Source: Polytrichum commune
Lineage: Eukaryota > Streptophyta > Polytrichopsida > Polytrichales > Polytrichaceae
Length of the DNA: 64,000 bases
Assembly: GCA_950295325.1 (NCBI GenBank)
Contig: OX485806.1
Span: forward strand, 14,322,001 to 14,386,000
Reading direction: 5' to 3'
A program made the position numbers and the translations under genes. Under the pieces are notes generated by a model that saw only the letters and a list, made by a program, of their open reading frames with translations, ran no database searches and had not been told where the DNA came from. Positions within the stretch are counted from its first letter, which is position 1. Every line of letters starts with the position of its first letter. Positions 10,791 through 22,959 of the stretch are shown one piece after another.

Positions 10791-13555
10791 ATGTCCGCCC
10801 TGATTGATTGCGTGACTTCAATTTGACTCGGGCAGTAATTCGGAATGCATGATCCTGTTGTGGGAAACTAAGCCAAGTTACAGGTGTAATTCATATTCTC
10901 GGCCCCGCCACTAGTTCCTCATTGAATCCACATTGAGATTAGCATCTACTCGGTCGAAGCCCTCAAAGGCTTCCGTGAAACTTGGGGTGCTAGGAATGTA
11001 TGTTCTTTGTAGATGGGATACATTGAAAATCACTTGGGATTGGAATCGACAACATATGTAGTATGTAGGTAGGCTTTTTGGTCACTTGGTGGGATGGGGT
11101 TGGCCTAGGTTGGGTGGCTTGGCAGGTCATTCTTGGTGGGGTTCTTGTTACTTGGTTCTTTGTTACTTTTTACATGATGGTGTGGCGCATCTGAGGGCCC
11201 CCTCCTCCCCTCAAGGTGGGCGCGTCTGCCTTTGTTCTTAATGCGTTTGGTGTTGCTATTTTGGCCTTTTATCTCAAAATATTAAATAAATAAATCCACG
11301 TGTAGATGGTGATGGTTATGGTGAACTTAAAATAAGTAAGGCGCAATGTTAATACAACGTGCAGTTTGATGAATTTGTTTCCAAACACAAAAAAGTAATA
11401 TTCAAACCAAGATACCATTTTAAGTCCCTATGATGTCAATATGCATCGAATGGTGCTCGGCCGGATTAAGGCTTCTGATTAGGTGGTTTTCATGAAAGGA
11501 AAATATTGCCATGAGTTAGATTTGACTCCGACATTACTTACACATAGTAGGTTGTATTTGGTAAGAATCAAAGCGAAGTATAGTTCATATTCTTGGCCCC
11601 AATAATTCCTTAATGAAACATGCTGATGCTAATCTGATGATGATGATGATGATGATGATGAACATCATGGTGAAACCAAGGAACAATGTTATAAGATACA
11701 CTGTAACCTCTTTAACACCATGCTTGTGACCACCAAAGTGCACATGATATTAAGGAGGTCTATAAGTTGTTAACATTGATGTGTGATAATAATAAAGAAT
11801 TAGTGTAGCTCGTGGCATTACAAAGTAACACAAAGTCAACATTGCAATAATGAATGACAATGGTGACAACGTGATATGTGCGAGCTTGTGGTGGTGAATA
11901 ATTCTTTGGTGGATGTCAAAACTATGATATATGGGAGGGAAATGTGACATCCGTTCCCTAGGTTCAGGGTATAAGCGAAGGGAGTGACATTACGGAGGGT
12001 AGGGTGAACTTGAATGTGTTTTCCAAACATGTTATCCATTTCAATACAGGATTCAAAACAGCAGGAGGATGACACAAGGCACATCACCCAATGTCACTAC
12101 CAAGCCTACCACATTATAATCCCTCCCATGGATTTGTCAATCGATCAAGAGTCCTTCTGAATTTTGATGGATCTCACTCGGTGGATATATATATATATAT
12201 ATATACTTGCTTGCTTCTAGTCAGGTGGTTTCAGGTGATGAGCTAGTGGTTTTTGTGACTTGGATGTGATTGCACCATATGGTATTTAGTGTCACATGCA
12301 TAATAGTGTCACTTATCCTATTTTGAGGTGTATGCTAGGTTGCCCTGATGATTAACACATGAGTGTTGTAGGCCCTGCATCGTTTAATTTAACTTGAAGG
12401 TGGATCTAAATGGCAGTCAAGTGATAGTGTTCTACCTCTTGGTTAAAACGAGTTTGGTCACACAAGAAAGTGTCATATTAACCGAATGTTGTATTCTTGG
12501 TAATATGACACTTTGGCCTCAAATGTAGTACTATTGAGGTTTTTCAAGGAAGCCGTGGCCTATTTCAATGGAAATTGTCATTTTTGTGTACGTCATGAAG
12601 ATACGTAAGTATGAAAGAACATTTGCATTGAAGAATTTTGCTCACAATGTTCCCGTAACATTCTCTCAATGTTCCACAATGCTTACAATGTTCCCCAGGG
12701 TTTCCGTGCATGTTCAAAAAGTACTAATCACGTTTAAACCTTGAATACATGTGGACTGCATCATTTATCCACGGTAAGCACCTCTATTATATCACAAATT
12801 GGGCCTAAAATGTCATATTATGAGCATTGTCGTTGTAGTATGCAAATAAATTTACACTAGAAAGCTTGGTTGATGGGCAATGCATCTTATAGGCAAGGTG
12901 TCATATAATTGTGTCATAATATGGAGGGTTGACTGTACTATGCTTCTCAGTTTAACATTCTCTTGACTTGGAGTTGATTCAAACATTTAATGGAAATACA
13001 TCCAACTAGATTCGGAAAAGAGGTAGATTATATTTTATATTCACCCATCGCAGGATCATTAAAACATGTAACAAAAAAAAAAGCGCGCAATTAGACTGCC
13101 CCGCACTACGTTATCGACATTCACCAGTATTTTGATTTTTTACACAATAACAAACTATATGAGTAACTATTTTATTGTGATTGTTGTATGAATGAATAAA
13201 CAAAGTCATAAGTATTTGAAATCTGATTTTGTCCCAAAGTAAGTTCGCGTGGGTAGAGAGTCAACCTATTCGCCACGGCAACCTAATTGCACATGTGATT
13301 AGTGTAGATGCAATTTATAAGTCTGTTTTCAAAGTTACAGGAGTTTATCTCAAGTCCTAATGAGAACATCCCTAACTAAGCTTATGCCCTGCACGCATCA
13401 ATAATATACTCTTCGTTCACTCTTGCTTCCACAGGAAGCCGGTGTTACGATCTATCTACTTACTTACTTGAAGGCGGTTTTGAATGCATGGCATCTCCTG
13501 GGGATATGCTTGCTTGCTGTGATTAATGGCAGCTTGATTCAGGCAACGAGCAATA
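10791..13555. other. Long intergenic, no gene recognised
   Basis: AT-rich, with a (TGA)n microsatellite at about 11636-11662 and an (AT)n tract at about 12188-12204. An inverted short pair involving GTGTCAT and TAATATGACAC near 12466-12512 was seen. No coding region could be supported. Confidence 0.4.
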
Positions 13556-13559
13556 GTTC

Positions 13560-13790
13560 TATGATCGGGGAGAACCGGCAGTTAGTTACAGATGAACCGT
13601 TTGAGTTTGAGAAATAACCGCTTGAAGTTCTTCAAGACTGCAGGAAAATTACCGATCATTTTAGAGGAATTTATAGAAGAATATTTCCCAATTTAGTGAA
13701 GGAAAACCGAAGGATGTCAACATGTAACCGGTTGGACTTGCAAACACTAAGGACCTCAACCGATCGATTATGTCCAAAAATCTCCCCGAT
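13560..13790 (-). repeat. Copy A of a dispersed repeat family
   Basis: Read on the minus strand, this segment aligns with 30975-31165 on the plus strand over about 190 bp. Shared blocks are TTTTTGGACATAATCGATC, AAGTCCAACCGGTTACATGT, TGATATCTTTCGGTTTT (with substitutions) and CTTCAA(G/C)(C/G)GGTTATTT. A third, partial copy is at 14995-15040. It is not coding and is presumably part of an unnamed transposable element. Confidence 0.6.
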
Positions 13791-13880
13791 CACTGGAGTG
13801 GTTTCCTTCCGTGGCTTGCAGAGCCCAACATTTTCCTTTCTAATTGCACCCATACCCAGACCATGCCCATCAGCAACGAC

Positions 13881-14060
13881 CTATGCCCACCCATGCCCAC
13901 CCATAGCATGACATGTGCGCACCCATGCCCACCCATGCTCACACATAGCATGACATGTGCCCACCCATGCCCACCCATAGCATGACATGTGCGCACCCAT
14001 GCCCACCCATGCCCACACATAGCATGACATGTGCCCACCCATGCCCACCCATGCTATTTA
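13881..14060. repeat. CCCACCCATG minisatellite
   Basis: Runs of CCCACCCATG are interrupted by CATAGCATGACATGT at 13902, 13944, 13976 and 14018. The 42/32-bp alternation makes a ~74-bp higher unit repeated about twice. Confidence 0.8.
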
Positions 14061-14126
14061 AATTGCGCCCATGTATTCAAAAATTATGTAATGTGTATTG
14101 TGTAATTGTGTAATTGTGTAATTATG

Positions 14127-14290
14127 CCCCACCCATGCCCACCCATGCCCGCCCATGCCCGCCCATGAACAATAATAGCGCAACCATGCCCACCCATGCC
14201 CGCCCATGAACAATAATATTGCACCCATGCCCACCCAAAACCCGTGGGCATGGGTGGGTATGGGCATGGGCATGGGTATGGGCGCCCGAT
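14127..14290. repeat. Second CCCACCCATGCC array ending in a G-rich inverted tract
   Basis: CCCACCCATGCCCGCCCATG units with AACAATAATA spacers run to about 14237. The array then inverts: 14243-14283 is the complementary strand of the same motif (GGGCATGGGTGGG), so the segment can fold back. The G-rich part has many GGG triplets and could form a quadruplex. Confidence 0.7.
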
Positions 14291-14389
14291 GTAGGGCTCT
14301 GGTGGCTTGGATGTGACGTGGACAGTTATATGGAATACTATCCTATATTTGGAAATAAAAGCATTATTTTATAGTTCACATCCTCAGCC

Positions 14390-14560
14390 CAAGAACATAA
14401 CATTATTCAGATCCATAACAGTGTTTCGTAGGGCTGACAGTATTCCAAGGAATATTCCTTGTGTTTTTATTTGGTTTGGATGTGGGGGAATATTCCCTAG
14501 AATATTGCCAGTCCCGCATAACATTGTGATGGATATGAATAATGTTATGAATTTCCATTG
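14390..14560. mobile_element. MITE-like inverted repeat, ~170 bp
   Basis: Arms of about 70 bp: left contains CATAACATTATTCAGATCCAT and ATTCCAAGGAATATTCC; right contains GGAATATTCCCTAGAATATT and ATGGATATGAATAATGTTATG. They pair as an imperfect hairpin. No transposase and no clear target duplication. Confidence 0.6.
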
Positions 14561-14565
14561 AGACA

Positions 14566-16590
14566 TGGCGACGATGATGGTGGTGGTGGTGACCAGTGGT
14601 GATTTTTCACAAGGTCCCTAACATGTCCAGGGACATGTTCATAAAAAAAACATTTCCAGTGGACGGGTTCTTGGAAAATGAACCGGTTTTTGGACGTGTC
14701 AAATTCACTTTGGACGGGTTCTAAAAATAACAATTTGTTTGATAGTTTTTTCCAAAAACAATAAATGGTACAAATATCAGTTACATCATGTCATATATGA
14801 CATGTGAATATAAGCATAATGCAATCAAACCACTAATACCCAATCAATATATCAATCTTTGAAGTGCTTGATTCACTTGCATACATTAATTCATCAACCA
14901 CAAAATTTAGAATGGGGTGTACTGGAAAGATGAGAATCGATAGCAAAAGACAGATAACTGACGAACATTGAAGGCACAATTTGTCAGGATCCTATCGTTT
15001 CCAAGTGCAACCTGTCACATGTTGACATCTTTTGGTGTTTTTTTTTTTCTAATTTTCTACCAACATTGTAAGAGACTTATTTATACCTCTTGCGGGATGG
15101 GTATTTTCATTGTCAAACCGATTTTGGGACGGGTTGGTTTAGAAATTACCGATTTTGGGACGGGTTGCAATTTTTTTTTGCCTTTCAATTCGAGGTTTTT
15201 GGACGTCAACGGGCAAAAACTTTGTGAAAAATCAGCCCTGGTGGTGACTGTGGTGATGATGAAATCTAAGGAGAAGTTTTACAACACCTGCTTTCGAATG
15301 TGATTTTAAAACCGAATTACTTCGTCTCAAATCATGAGGATGACACGAGGCACATCATCATTGTCGCTACCAATTAGCCCACCACATTGGCAATCGGCCC
15401 ACTAATTCCTCATTGAATTCACAAGATGTCGAAACCATCTTACAAGAAGTGTTGGTGTGGTATGTGTGAGATTGCACGGGTATCAAGATTGAAATACTAG
15501 TCAAGTATCGGTATTTGGTGGGTATGTAAAGGTGACAGGATCTTTGTATGCCCGAGTTATTATTTGGATTGATATCATTCCAGATTATATTGACATTGGG
15601 GTGATTTTTTCCTAGATTTGAAGGTTCTTCCATGGTATATAAACCCAAATGGTATCGAAAACAATTTAAGGTGTCGTCAAGTACCCAAACCCTATTAATA
15701 CTCATCAAAAAATGTGAAATACTCATTATAACTAGCCAAATGGTAATTAAAATAAAAAAAATTAATTAAAAATATATATATATATATATATCAATCCAAC
15801 ACTGGTGACAACCCCAGTTTCACCAATTTGTTCTCAAACCAAGATTTCATTTCAATAATTTTACAACATGAGGATTGCACCATATTCCGGAATCCATGAC
15901 TATGTCAACCAAGAGTCCTTCAGTTTGTCAATTTGCGTCGATTGTGTTTGTAACTGTATCATTGATATTTGGTCTGGTGGGGCAACTCCCCCTTTCGATC
16001 CGTTGTTTCTAAATCACTTCCCAATGCTTAGACTAATGAATTGATGACTATACAACACCACACAAGGAGGAGCATCAACATGCTTAATTATATTTGGTCA
16101 CACCAATGTATCACCTATCTAGTGTGATTTTTGAGTTAACAAGAAGGCATAATGACAATAGATATATACTGTAGATAAGATTATTGGGTGATGGAGTGCA
16201 CCTAAAGTACCTAATTGAATGTCACACACATAGTACACTAAATAGGGTCATTAGTATGACTAATACCAATTTCTCTAGAATTTCATAAATATTTATGAGA
16301 CCTATTTTTACCACGAATCAAGACAATAACAATAATATTTCATAAACAATGTAACAAATAGATAAGAAGAGACTCTCACGCAACTCCACATGTCTCCATG
16401 TCTCATAAAGTGACGTTGACTTTATCTTAGTAACTACTAACTTGAAACCGCAAGTCAGCACACTCAATCAATCTATCCAAAAGGTCACACTAATGACCCT
16501 ATTTGATGCAATGATCAGCATGCATATCAATTGGTATACTCTAGAAGGACCATATGTGACATAAGCTAATGGAATGTGTACCCTACATTC
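14566..16590. other. Intergenic, no gene recognised
   Basis: Contains GGACGGGTT motifs repeated near 14660-14720 and 15110-15165, a partial copy of the dispersed repeat at 14995-15040, an (AT)n tract near 15770-15791, and an inverted pair TAGGGTCATTAGTRTGAC at about 16251-16268 / 16482-16500 that may mark another small element. No gene could be supported. Confidence 0.4.
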
Positions 16591-17028
16591 TAGGGTAGTA
16601 TCGCAAGCACCAAAAACCATGGTTGTAGTTGAAGAAACCTCAGGCAAGTTCCAACCTGGAACAATGAAGGTGCTTCCAAGGATCCATCCATGCCGTACCT
16701 TGCTTCATTGGTGCCACTAAGTTCTAATCCCTTGCAATATCTCTATGGAAGGGCTAATCTCTTAATCTACCACCTTGTCAAAGTGTTGGTGGTCTAGACC
16801 TTCTTCCCCTAGGGTAGTATCGCAAGCACCAAAGACCATGGTTGTAGTTGAAGAAACCTCAAGCAAGTTCCAACTTGGAACAATGAAGGTGCTTCCAAGG
16901 ATGCATCCATGTTGTACCTTGCTTCATTAGTGCCACTAAGTTCTAATCCTCTGCAATATCTCTATGGAAGGGCTAATCTATTAATCTACCACCTTGTCAA
17001 AGTGTTGGTGGTCTAGACCTTCTTCCCC
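16591..17028. repeat. Tandem duplication, 219-bp unit, two copies
   Basis: The unit begins TAGGGTAGTATCGCAAGCAC at 16591 and again at 16810. The copies are nearly identical (CATGGTTGTAGTTGAAGAAA and AAGTGTTGGTGGTCTAGACC occur in both), implying a recent event. It is not coding in any frame. Confidence 0.85.
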
Positions 17029-17821
17029 TAGTGTCTTGGGCGTCTTCGGGTGGTGGAATAAAACCTAGACCCATGTGAGGTCCAAGGACATGCATTGTAG
17101 ATGGCCATACTTTGTGGATATATGCCCCCCCACCCTCAACCCTACGCACACACGCTTGTTTGTCAAGTTCTACATAAGTTCTACTATATGGAAGGAATTT
17201 TTTTTACCAATCAGTCAATCACGTTAGCAAACTAATCGAGTATCTTAAAACGCCGGTTTCGTTAAAAGTGCACATAAGCATGTGCACTTTTTTGGGGGAT
17301 TGTTTTTTAATATTTTATTCTCAACTTTTGGAATGATTGCGCAATAAATTCGTACTTTGACACAAATACTTTCAATTATTATTAGTTTCAAATAATTCCA
17401 AGACAAGGCTTATACACTATATGACCATCATATTTATATTGTGTTTCACTTTTTTAGTAAAACAATTTAGGTTCTGAAATAAATCAAAGGAATAAAACAC
17501 ATCCGTTTGTGTATAGCTTAAAATACATTATTTATAAACTTAATGAAAAGTGCGACACATATACCTCACCTTTGCACCAAACAAATGAAAATAAATTGAA
17601 ACTAAGTGACATAACACTTGCTTCACCATAGAAGTAATAATATTGAAGTTGATGGTTCCAAAAAAAATAACAACATACTTGTGTCATCTTATATTGAAAT
17701 ATCAATATATAATATAACAAACATTTTTCTTTCCAAATTATATATATTTATGTAATAAAATACAAATATGAACTAAAATAGTTCTAACCATCCAAAGAGT
17801 CTAAACCTAAACCTAGAGAAA

Positions 17822-18170
17822 ACATATTTTTTCATACATCTAGATGTACCAATGCATATTCTTCAAACTCTGTTGCTCCAAGTATACTAGCATTTACTTC
17901 AAGTTCTTCATCATGATTGAGTCCAAAACTTCGTTCAACATATTTCTTTTTAACATGATCTTGCAATGTGTATAGGCATGAATAACAATTTTTTGAACAA
18001 TTTCTTCTTTGGACCATGCTTTAGAACACCATACTTTGTTCTCCATCCACAGATAAGTAGAAATCTTTAGGAGCACATGCTTGTCATCGCGTGTGAGAAA
18101 CCATTCATAATCCTTAAAAGCATTCGAAGGATTCAAATGTTTATTCGGGGGGGCCTGAAAGGCCCACCCC
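17822..18170 (-). pseudogene. Unidentified coding remnant inside the TIR element
   Basis: Minus-strand frames read FKDYEWFLTRDDKHVLLKIS followed by TYLWMENKVWCSKAWSKEE and IVQKIVIHAYTH. After a probable frameshift they continue as YVERSFGLNHDEELEVNAS to EEYALVHLDV and a stop. The two frames look like one protein end broken by an indel. No family recognised; it could be a transposase tail or a captured host exon. A G/C hairpin (GGGGGGGCC...GGCCCACCCCCC) at about 18147-18172 borders it. Confidence 0.35.
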
Positions 18171-18299
18171 CCTTGTCCCGCATGATATCACCTCCAACCT
18201 CACTTCATTCAAGCACACATAAACCATTTTAAAGACATAAAAATATCCTCTAAACACATTACGTTTTAAGCAATCACAACAAAAATTGATTTTCTCACT

Positions 18300-19247
18300 A
18301 AGGGTGAAACATGTGTCTCATCACTAACCACGAGCATAAGGAGAAATTTAGATTTCTTAAGGACGGTGAGACATGTACCTCACCTCAAAAAAGACAAATT
18401 CAAAACATAGAATTTTGTTTCGTAAGGGTGTGGCATGTGCTTCAACTCTAAGCACAAGCTTAAGGAGAAATTCATATTTCTCAAGCAGGGTGAGGCATGT
18501 GTCTCTCCCCAAAAAATAAAATTCAAAACTTAGAATTTTGTTTCATAAGGGTGAGGTATGTGTATCACCTCTAAATACAACCTTAAGGAGATATTCAGAT
18601 TTCTCAAGGAGGTGAGGCATGTGCCCCACCGGAAAAAAAACAAATTTAAAACATAGAATTTTGTTTCATAAGGGTTAGGCATGTGCCTCACCTCTAAGCA
18701 CAAGCTTAGGGAGAAATTCACATTTTCAAGGAGTGTGAGATATGTGCCTCACAAAAAAAAAACAAATTCAAAACATAGAATTTTGTTTCATAAGGGTGAG
18801 GCATGTGGTTTACCTCTAAGTACAAGCTTAAAGAGGAATTCAGATTTCTCAAGCAGGGTGGGGCATGTGTCTCACCCCAAAAAAACAAATTCAAAACTTA
18901 GAATTGTGTTTCATAAGGGTGAGGTATGTGCCTCATCTCTAAGCACAAGCTAAAGAAGAAATTCAGATTTCTCAAGAAGAGTGAGACATGTGCCCCACCC
19001 CCAAAAAACAAATTCAAAACACAGAATTTTGTTTCATAAGGGTGTGGCGCATTTGCCTTACCTCTAAGCATAAGCTTAAGGAGAAATTCATAGTTCTCAA
19101 GGAGGGTGAGGCATGTGTCTCATCCCAAAAAAATAAATTCAAAACATAGAATTTTGTTTCATAAGGGTGAGGCATGTGCCTCACCCTTAAACACAAGCTA
19201 AAGGAGAAATTTAGATTTCTCAAGGAGAGTGAGACATGTGCCCCACC

Positions 19248-19281
<34 letters not shown>

Positions 19282-19543
19282 TTAGAATTTTATTTCATAA
19301 GGGTGAGGCATGTGCGTCACCTCTAAGCACAAGTTTAAGGAGAAATTTAGATTTCTCAAGGAGGGTGAAGAATGTGTCGCACCCCAAAAACAGAAATTCA
19401 AATTTAGAATTTTGTTTCATAAGGGTGAGGCATGTGCCTCACCTCTAAGCACAAGCTTAAGGAGAAATTCAACTTTGTCAAGGATGGTGAGGCATGTGCC
19501 TCATCCGCAAAAAAACAAATTCAAAACATATGCCTCAACTTGA
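18300..19543. repeat. Tandem array, ~123-bp unit, ten copies
   Basis: Units begin AAGGGTGAGGCATGTGCC at 18300, 18424, 18547, 18670, 18792, 18915, 19038, 19163, 19299 and 19421, a period of 122-125 bp except one unit enlarged by a poly-A run (19250-19279). Each unit carries two copies of the near-palindrome GGTGAGGCATGTGCCTCACC about 61 bp apart, separated by different linkers (one with CAAATTCAAAACATAGAATT, one with CACAAGCTTAAGGAGAAATT). The array is thus a dimeric higher-order repeat. Open frames across it arise from the repeat and are not genes. Confidence 0.9.
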
Positions 19544-20547
19544 AAAGAAGAGAAGTGATATAATATTTTATAATCAAGAATGAAGAAAACAAAATTCAGC
19601 AATACGGATGAGTATTACCGATTTTGAAGGGTTATATAAAGGTAAAGATCATATATTCCAGAGTTTGAAAAATGAGGATGAGGCATTTATTACAAAAATC
19701 TCATAGTATGAACTACATGTACTAAGTATACTGTAATCTTTTGTAATAATTAACAAATTGTGTTATTTTGAAATATGAAATCAGATTTAGATCTGAATAC
19801 CAAAAAATTGAAGAATTAGTTACATGAATGGAGTGCTGAATTGAAGTATATGCTGAATACAGTTGAAAATAAACGTAAAATATGTAAAATACGATGGTAT
19901 TTGAATATTGAATAAGAGTTGGTGTTGAAGCGCTTATATAAGTTGAAAGTAGAGTCGAAGATCAGTTGAACTGCAAATGAAGACATTAGAGTTATTGGAG
20001 AGTGGATTGAACGCAATAAGATGATAGAGAGCTGAAGGATCAAAAATTTGTAGCAATAGGTTAGATGATGTAGTACTAGAAAAACTTCTGAACTTTTGAG
20101 GAGTAATAATTAGAAAGAGTGAAGAGGTATCATCGGAGAGAAACAAGAAGGTGTTGGAGTAAGAGTTGTAGGAATAAGAGGCACCGAAGTAGATCCGTGT
20201 TGGAGAAGAACGGCGGTGGAGAAGAACGGCGTTGGAAAAGAGCGGCAGCTAAAAAACTTGACCTAATCCTAAGCGGCGTTTTAGGGCTTAGGGTAAACGT
20301 TTATTTTTTAATTTTATATGTGTGGACAAACTTTGTATTGGTCTATCATGCACAAATTTAAGAAGTTACACTTGAATTTTTTTAGGTGGGCCGGTGGCAT
20401 TATTCTACTCATATCTAGCACATATTTTAGTTTTTGGAAATAAAATAGAATTTCTAGAATTATTTAATATAATCTACATAAATATTATAATATAACTTCA
20501 AAATATAGTTTATTATAATATATATTATAAAAAACAAGATTTAAAGG
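19544..20547. other. Spacer between the two arrays
   Basis: AT-rich, no recognised gene. 20140-20280 is richer in GAAGAACGGCGG/GAAGAACGGCG repeats. No terminal features inside. Confidence 0.45.
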
Positions 20548-21000
20548 GGTGAGGCATATGCCACACCTTGTGAAGCCGTAATTAGTTTTTGTTCAAGTTT
20601 TAAGGGGGTGGGGCATATGCCTCACCTTGTGAAGCCGTAATTAGTTTTTTTTTTCAAGTTTTAAGGGGGTGGGGCATATGCCTCACCTTGTGAAGCCGTA
20701 ATTAGTTTTTTTTCAAGTTTTAAGGGGGTGGGGCATATGCCTCACCTTGTGAAGCAGTAATTAGTTTTTTTTTCAAGTTTTAAGGGGGTGGGGCATATGC
20801 CTCGCCTTGTGAAGCCGTAATTAGTTTTTTTTCAAGTTTTAAGGGGGTGGGGCATATGCCTCACCTTGTGAAGCCGTAATTAGGTTTTTTTGAAGTTTTA
20901 AGGGGGTGGGGCATATGCCTCACCTTGTGAAGCCGTGTTTGGTTTTTTTCAAGATTTATAGGGGTGAGGCATATGCCACACCTTGTGGAGCCGTAATTGG
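20548..21000. repeat. Tandem array, ~60-bp unit, eight copies
   Basis: The core GGTGGGGCATATGCCTCACC (or GGTGAGGCATATGCCACACC) starts at 20548, 20607, 20668, 20727, 20787, 20846, 20905 and 20963, spacing 58-61 bp. Linkers are TTGTGAAGCCGTAATTAG, a T run, and CAAGTTTTAAGG. Each core is a 20-bp palindrome with one mismatched pair. Confidence 0.9.
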
Positions 21001-21266
21001 TTTTTATTTTATAATTATACATAACTCCCATAAAATGAATTCCTCATCTTATTGTAGGATGAAGTCTTTTTACAAAAATCATCAAATTATAATTTGATTA
21101 ATGACCAAGAACATTGATCTAAATGTACCCATATTTATAAAAATTTATTTATAGCCAATACAATTATAATATGGTCATATTTTCATTGAAATCTATGCGT
21201 TTGCAATAATTTGTTCATGTGCACTTTTACATATTGAATTGCACTTTTAACGAAACCGGTGTTTTA

Positions 21267-22318
21267 ATCTAACAAACCGACAGCTCTGCTTTGGGAAAAA
21301 GGTGATATGCACAAGAGGCTCGGCCCATTAGACATTATGTAGGAGATATTAATAGGAGTGTCACTAGTGGTCTTGAGGGGCAGCAATTTAGAAATTAAAT
21401 TGGGGTTGGTTTTTTTTATCAAACCTCCACTCAAATCATCTCCAAATGACAGATTGTTGCCCTCATTCAAAGAAGGGGAAACATACCTACTCAAATCATC
21501 TCACAAACCTTGGAATCATTATTTTCTGATTTTTTGAGAAGCTTTGTAATTTGAGGTGGTGGTGCCACAACTTCGCACCTTCCACATGGATTTACACCCA
21601 CCAACACATGTCCAACTACAAATTCCAACAGTAGATGTTTAGGATATGTTGTGTTTGAGTGTCATGTGACTCTTTAGATCAATTGGGAATCACTTGCACA
21701 TAGGGATCAATAAAAAAAAACATGCTTAGGATATTCCGCCCCTGAATCGCGAAGGTGACAAATGCCATGTAGGCATTCGTGGACCGGTCCCACTGTATAC
21801 TAGTTGAGAGCACACTCCCATACTTGAATTTATCCAAAAATGACTAACTTTGTTGAATCAAAAATATCCACGTGGCATGACATAGCAGACTTGAACATGA
21901 ACAAGAGGAGTGATTGAAATAGTCCAGAAACCATCTAAAGTAATGTCAAAAGGGTCAAAGTGAATTGTTCACGACCATACTATATTTGCATAGGACATTA
22001 GAGGTTACGCATCATTATCCAAGGCCAAAACTGATCACAGAGTCATTGCCCCTAACGAGGCAAAGCCAACCAAAAATACAAAAACACAAACAAGCAAGTT
22101 GACTAAAGGAAACCATCCCAAAAAATTTATTTAAATTTAAAAATTTAAAAAAAAAAAAAAAAAAATCAACCGGTCAACAAGTCATGTGAGGCTGAGCTTT
22201 TAGGATGATCAATTAGAGCTTCCAACCATATTACTCCACATTTGCTCGATTAGTCAATTATCCATAATTCACATCATTTTTCCAAAAAATTGTTTTGAAA
22301 ATAAAAAAGGTGATCAAT
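21267..22318. other. Intergenic, no gene recognised
   Basis: AT-rich with a poly-A run near 22149-22165 next to a TTTAAATTTAAAAATTTAAA stretch. No gene supported. Confidence 0.4.
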
Positions 22319-22339
22319 CTAAACCCTAAACCCTAAACC
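22319..22339. repeat. Interstitial telomere-like repeat
   Basis: Three consecutive CTAAACC/CCTAAAC units, the complement of the plant telomere motif TTTAGGG. Too short to be a telomere; such tracts are found in some plant promoters and at repaired breaks. Confidence 0.7.
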
Positions 22340-22959
22340 ACCCTCTAGCTGTGCACTAGACCGCCGTCATAATGGTGAAGTGCCATTTCTAAAACGGATC
22401 ATGGCTCGGCGGCAACTTCAATGCGTGTACACTTGGTGTAGCGAATGGGAGTCAAGTGTCAATGTACTCATGAGGTAACCGATTTAGGCCATGTTCTGTA
22501 TGGAAATGTGGATTACCGTGTTCCATGTAGGGAGAATCTAGTGATCGAGTAGGGGGTTGGACAACTTTCCACTTTAAAAAATTGTAGCATTTTTTGTATA
22601 AGGCAGAAAAATACGAAAGAACTTGCATTCTTCATGAATCCTTCTTGTCTATATTGGAAAATTATCTCATGATTGTCAGACCAGATCTTCAATGCGAATC
22701 ACCTTATTTTCACAGGTTATGGTACTTCTACCTTCGTCGACTCTAGTTTCCCAGGGCCAGGTAGGGTTTTTGCCGTGCCAGGATGGGGGGATGCTACCTT
22801 TGCTGCTGGTCGGGGTTTGGCACTGCTAATGGAGGCCCAACTACATGGCATAAAGAGCAGGTCGAGGCGAGGGTCCCAGCAGGCCGAGATCTTTCACCCC
22901 AGGCTTCATCCAAGATCATCATAACTACCTCACCACAATTGCACAAAGCCCAGTTCTCT

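Larger units (their letters stand above)
17246..21266. mobile_element. 4.0-kb TIR-bounded element carrying palindrome arrays
   Basis: Ends are inverted repeats of ~27 bp with one mismatch: left starts TAAAACGCCGGTTTCG then TTAAAAGTGCA, right (21240-21266) is its reverse complement with A for G at position 7. Flanks allow two readings: a 4-bp duplication ATCT (17242-17245, 21267-21270), or TTAA at both ends (17245-17248, 21264-21267) as in piggyBac-like elements. Just inside the left end AAAAGTGCACAT-AAGC-ATGTGCACTTTT forms a hairpin and the right end repeats TGCACTTTT. The interior holds a short unidentified coding remnant (17822-18136) and two arrays (18300-19543 and 20548-21000) with a shared ~20-bp near-palindrome. 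No transposase was recognised, so it is probably non-autonomous; its superfamily is unclear. Confidence 0.7.

Noticed and set aside
13881-14290. CRISPR-like array
   Set aside because: Spacers are themselves repeats, unit lengths are irregular, and the context is a plant nuclear genome; it is a minisatellite.
18530-19543. Several open frames of 60-90 aa on both strands across the 123-bp array
   Set aside because: They are produced by the repeat unit itself, read in overlapping frames on both strands, and show the repeat period rather than a protein fold.
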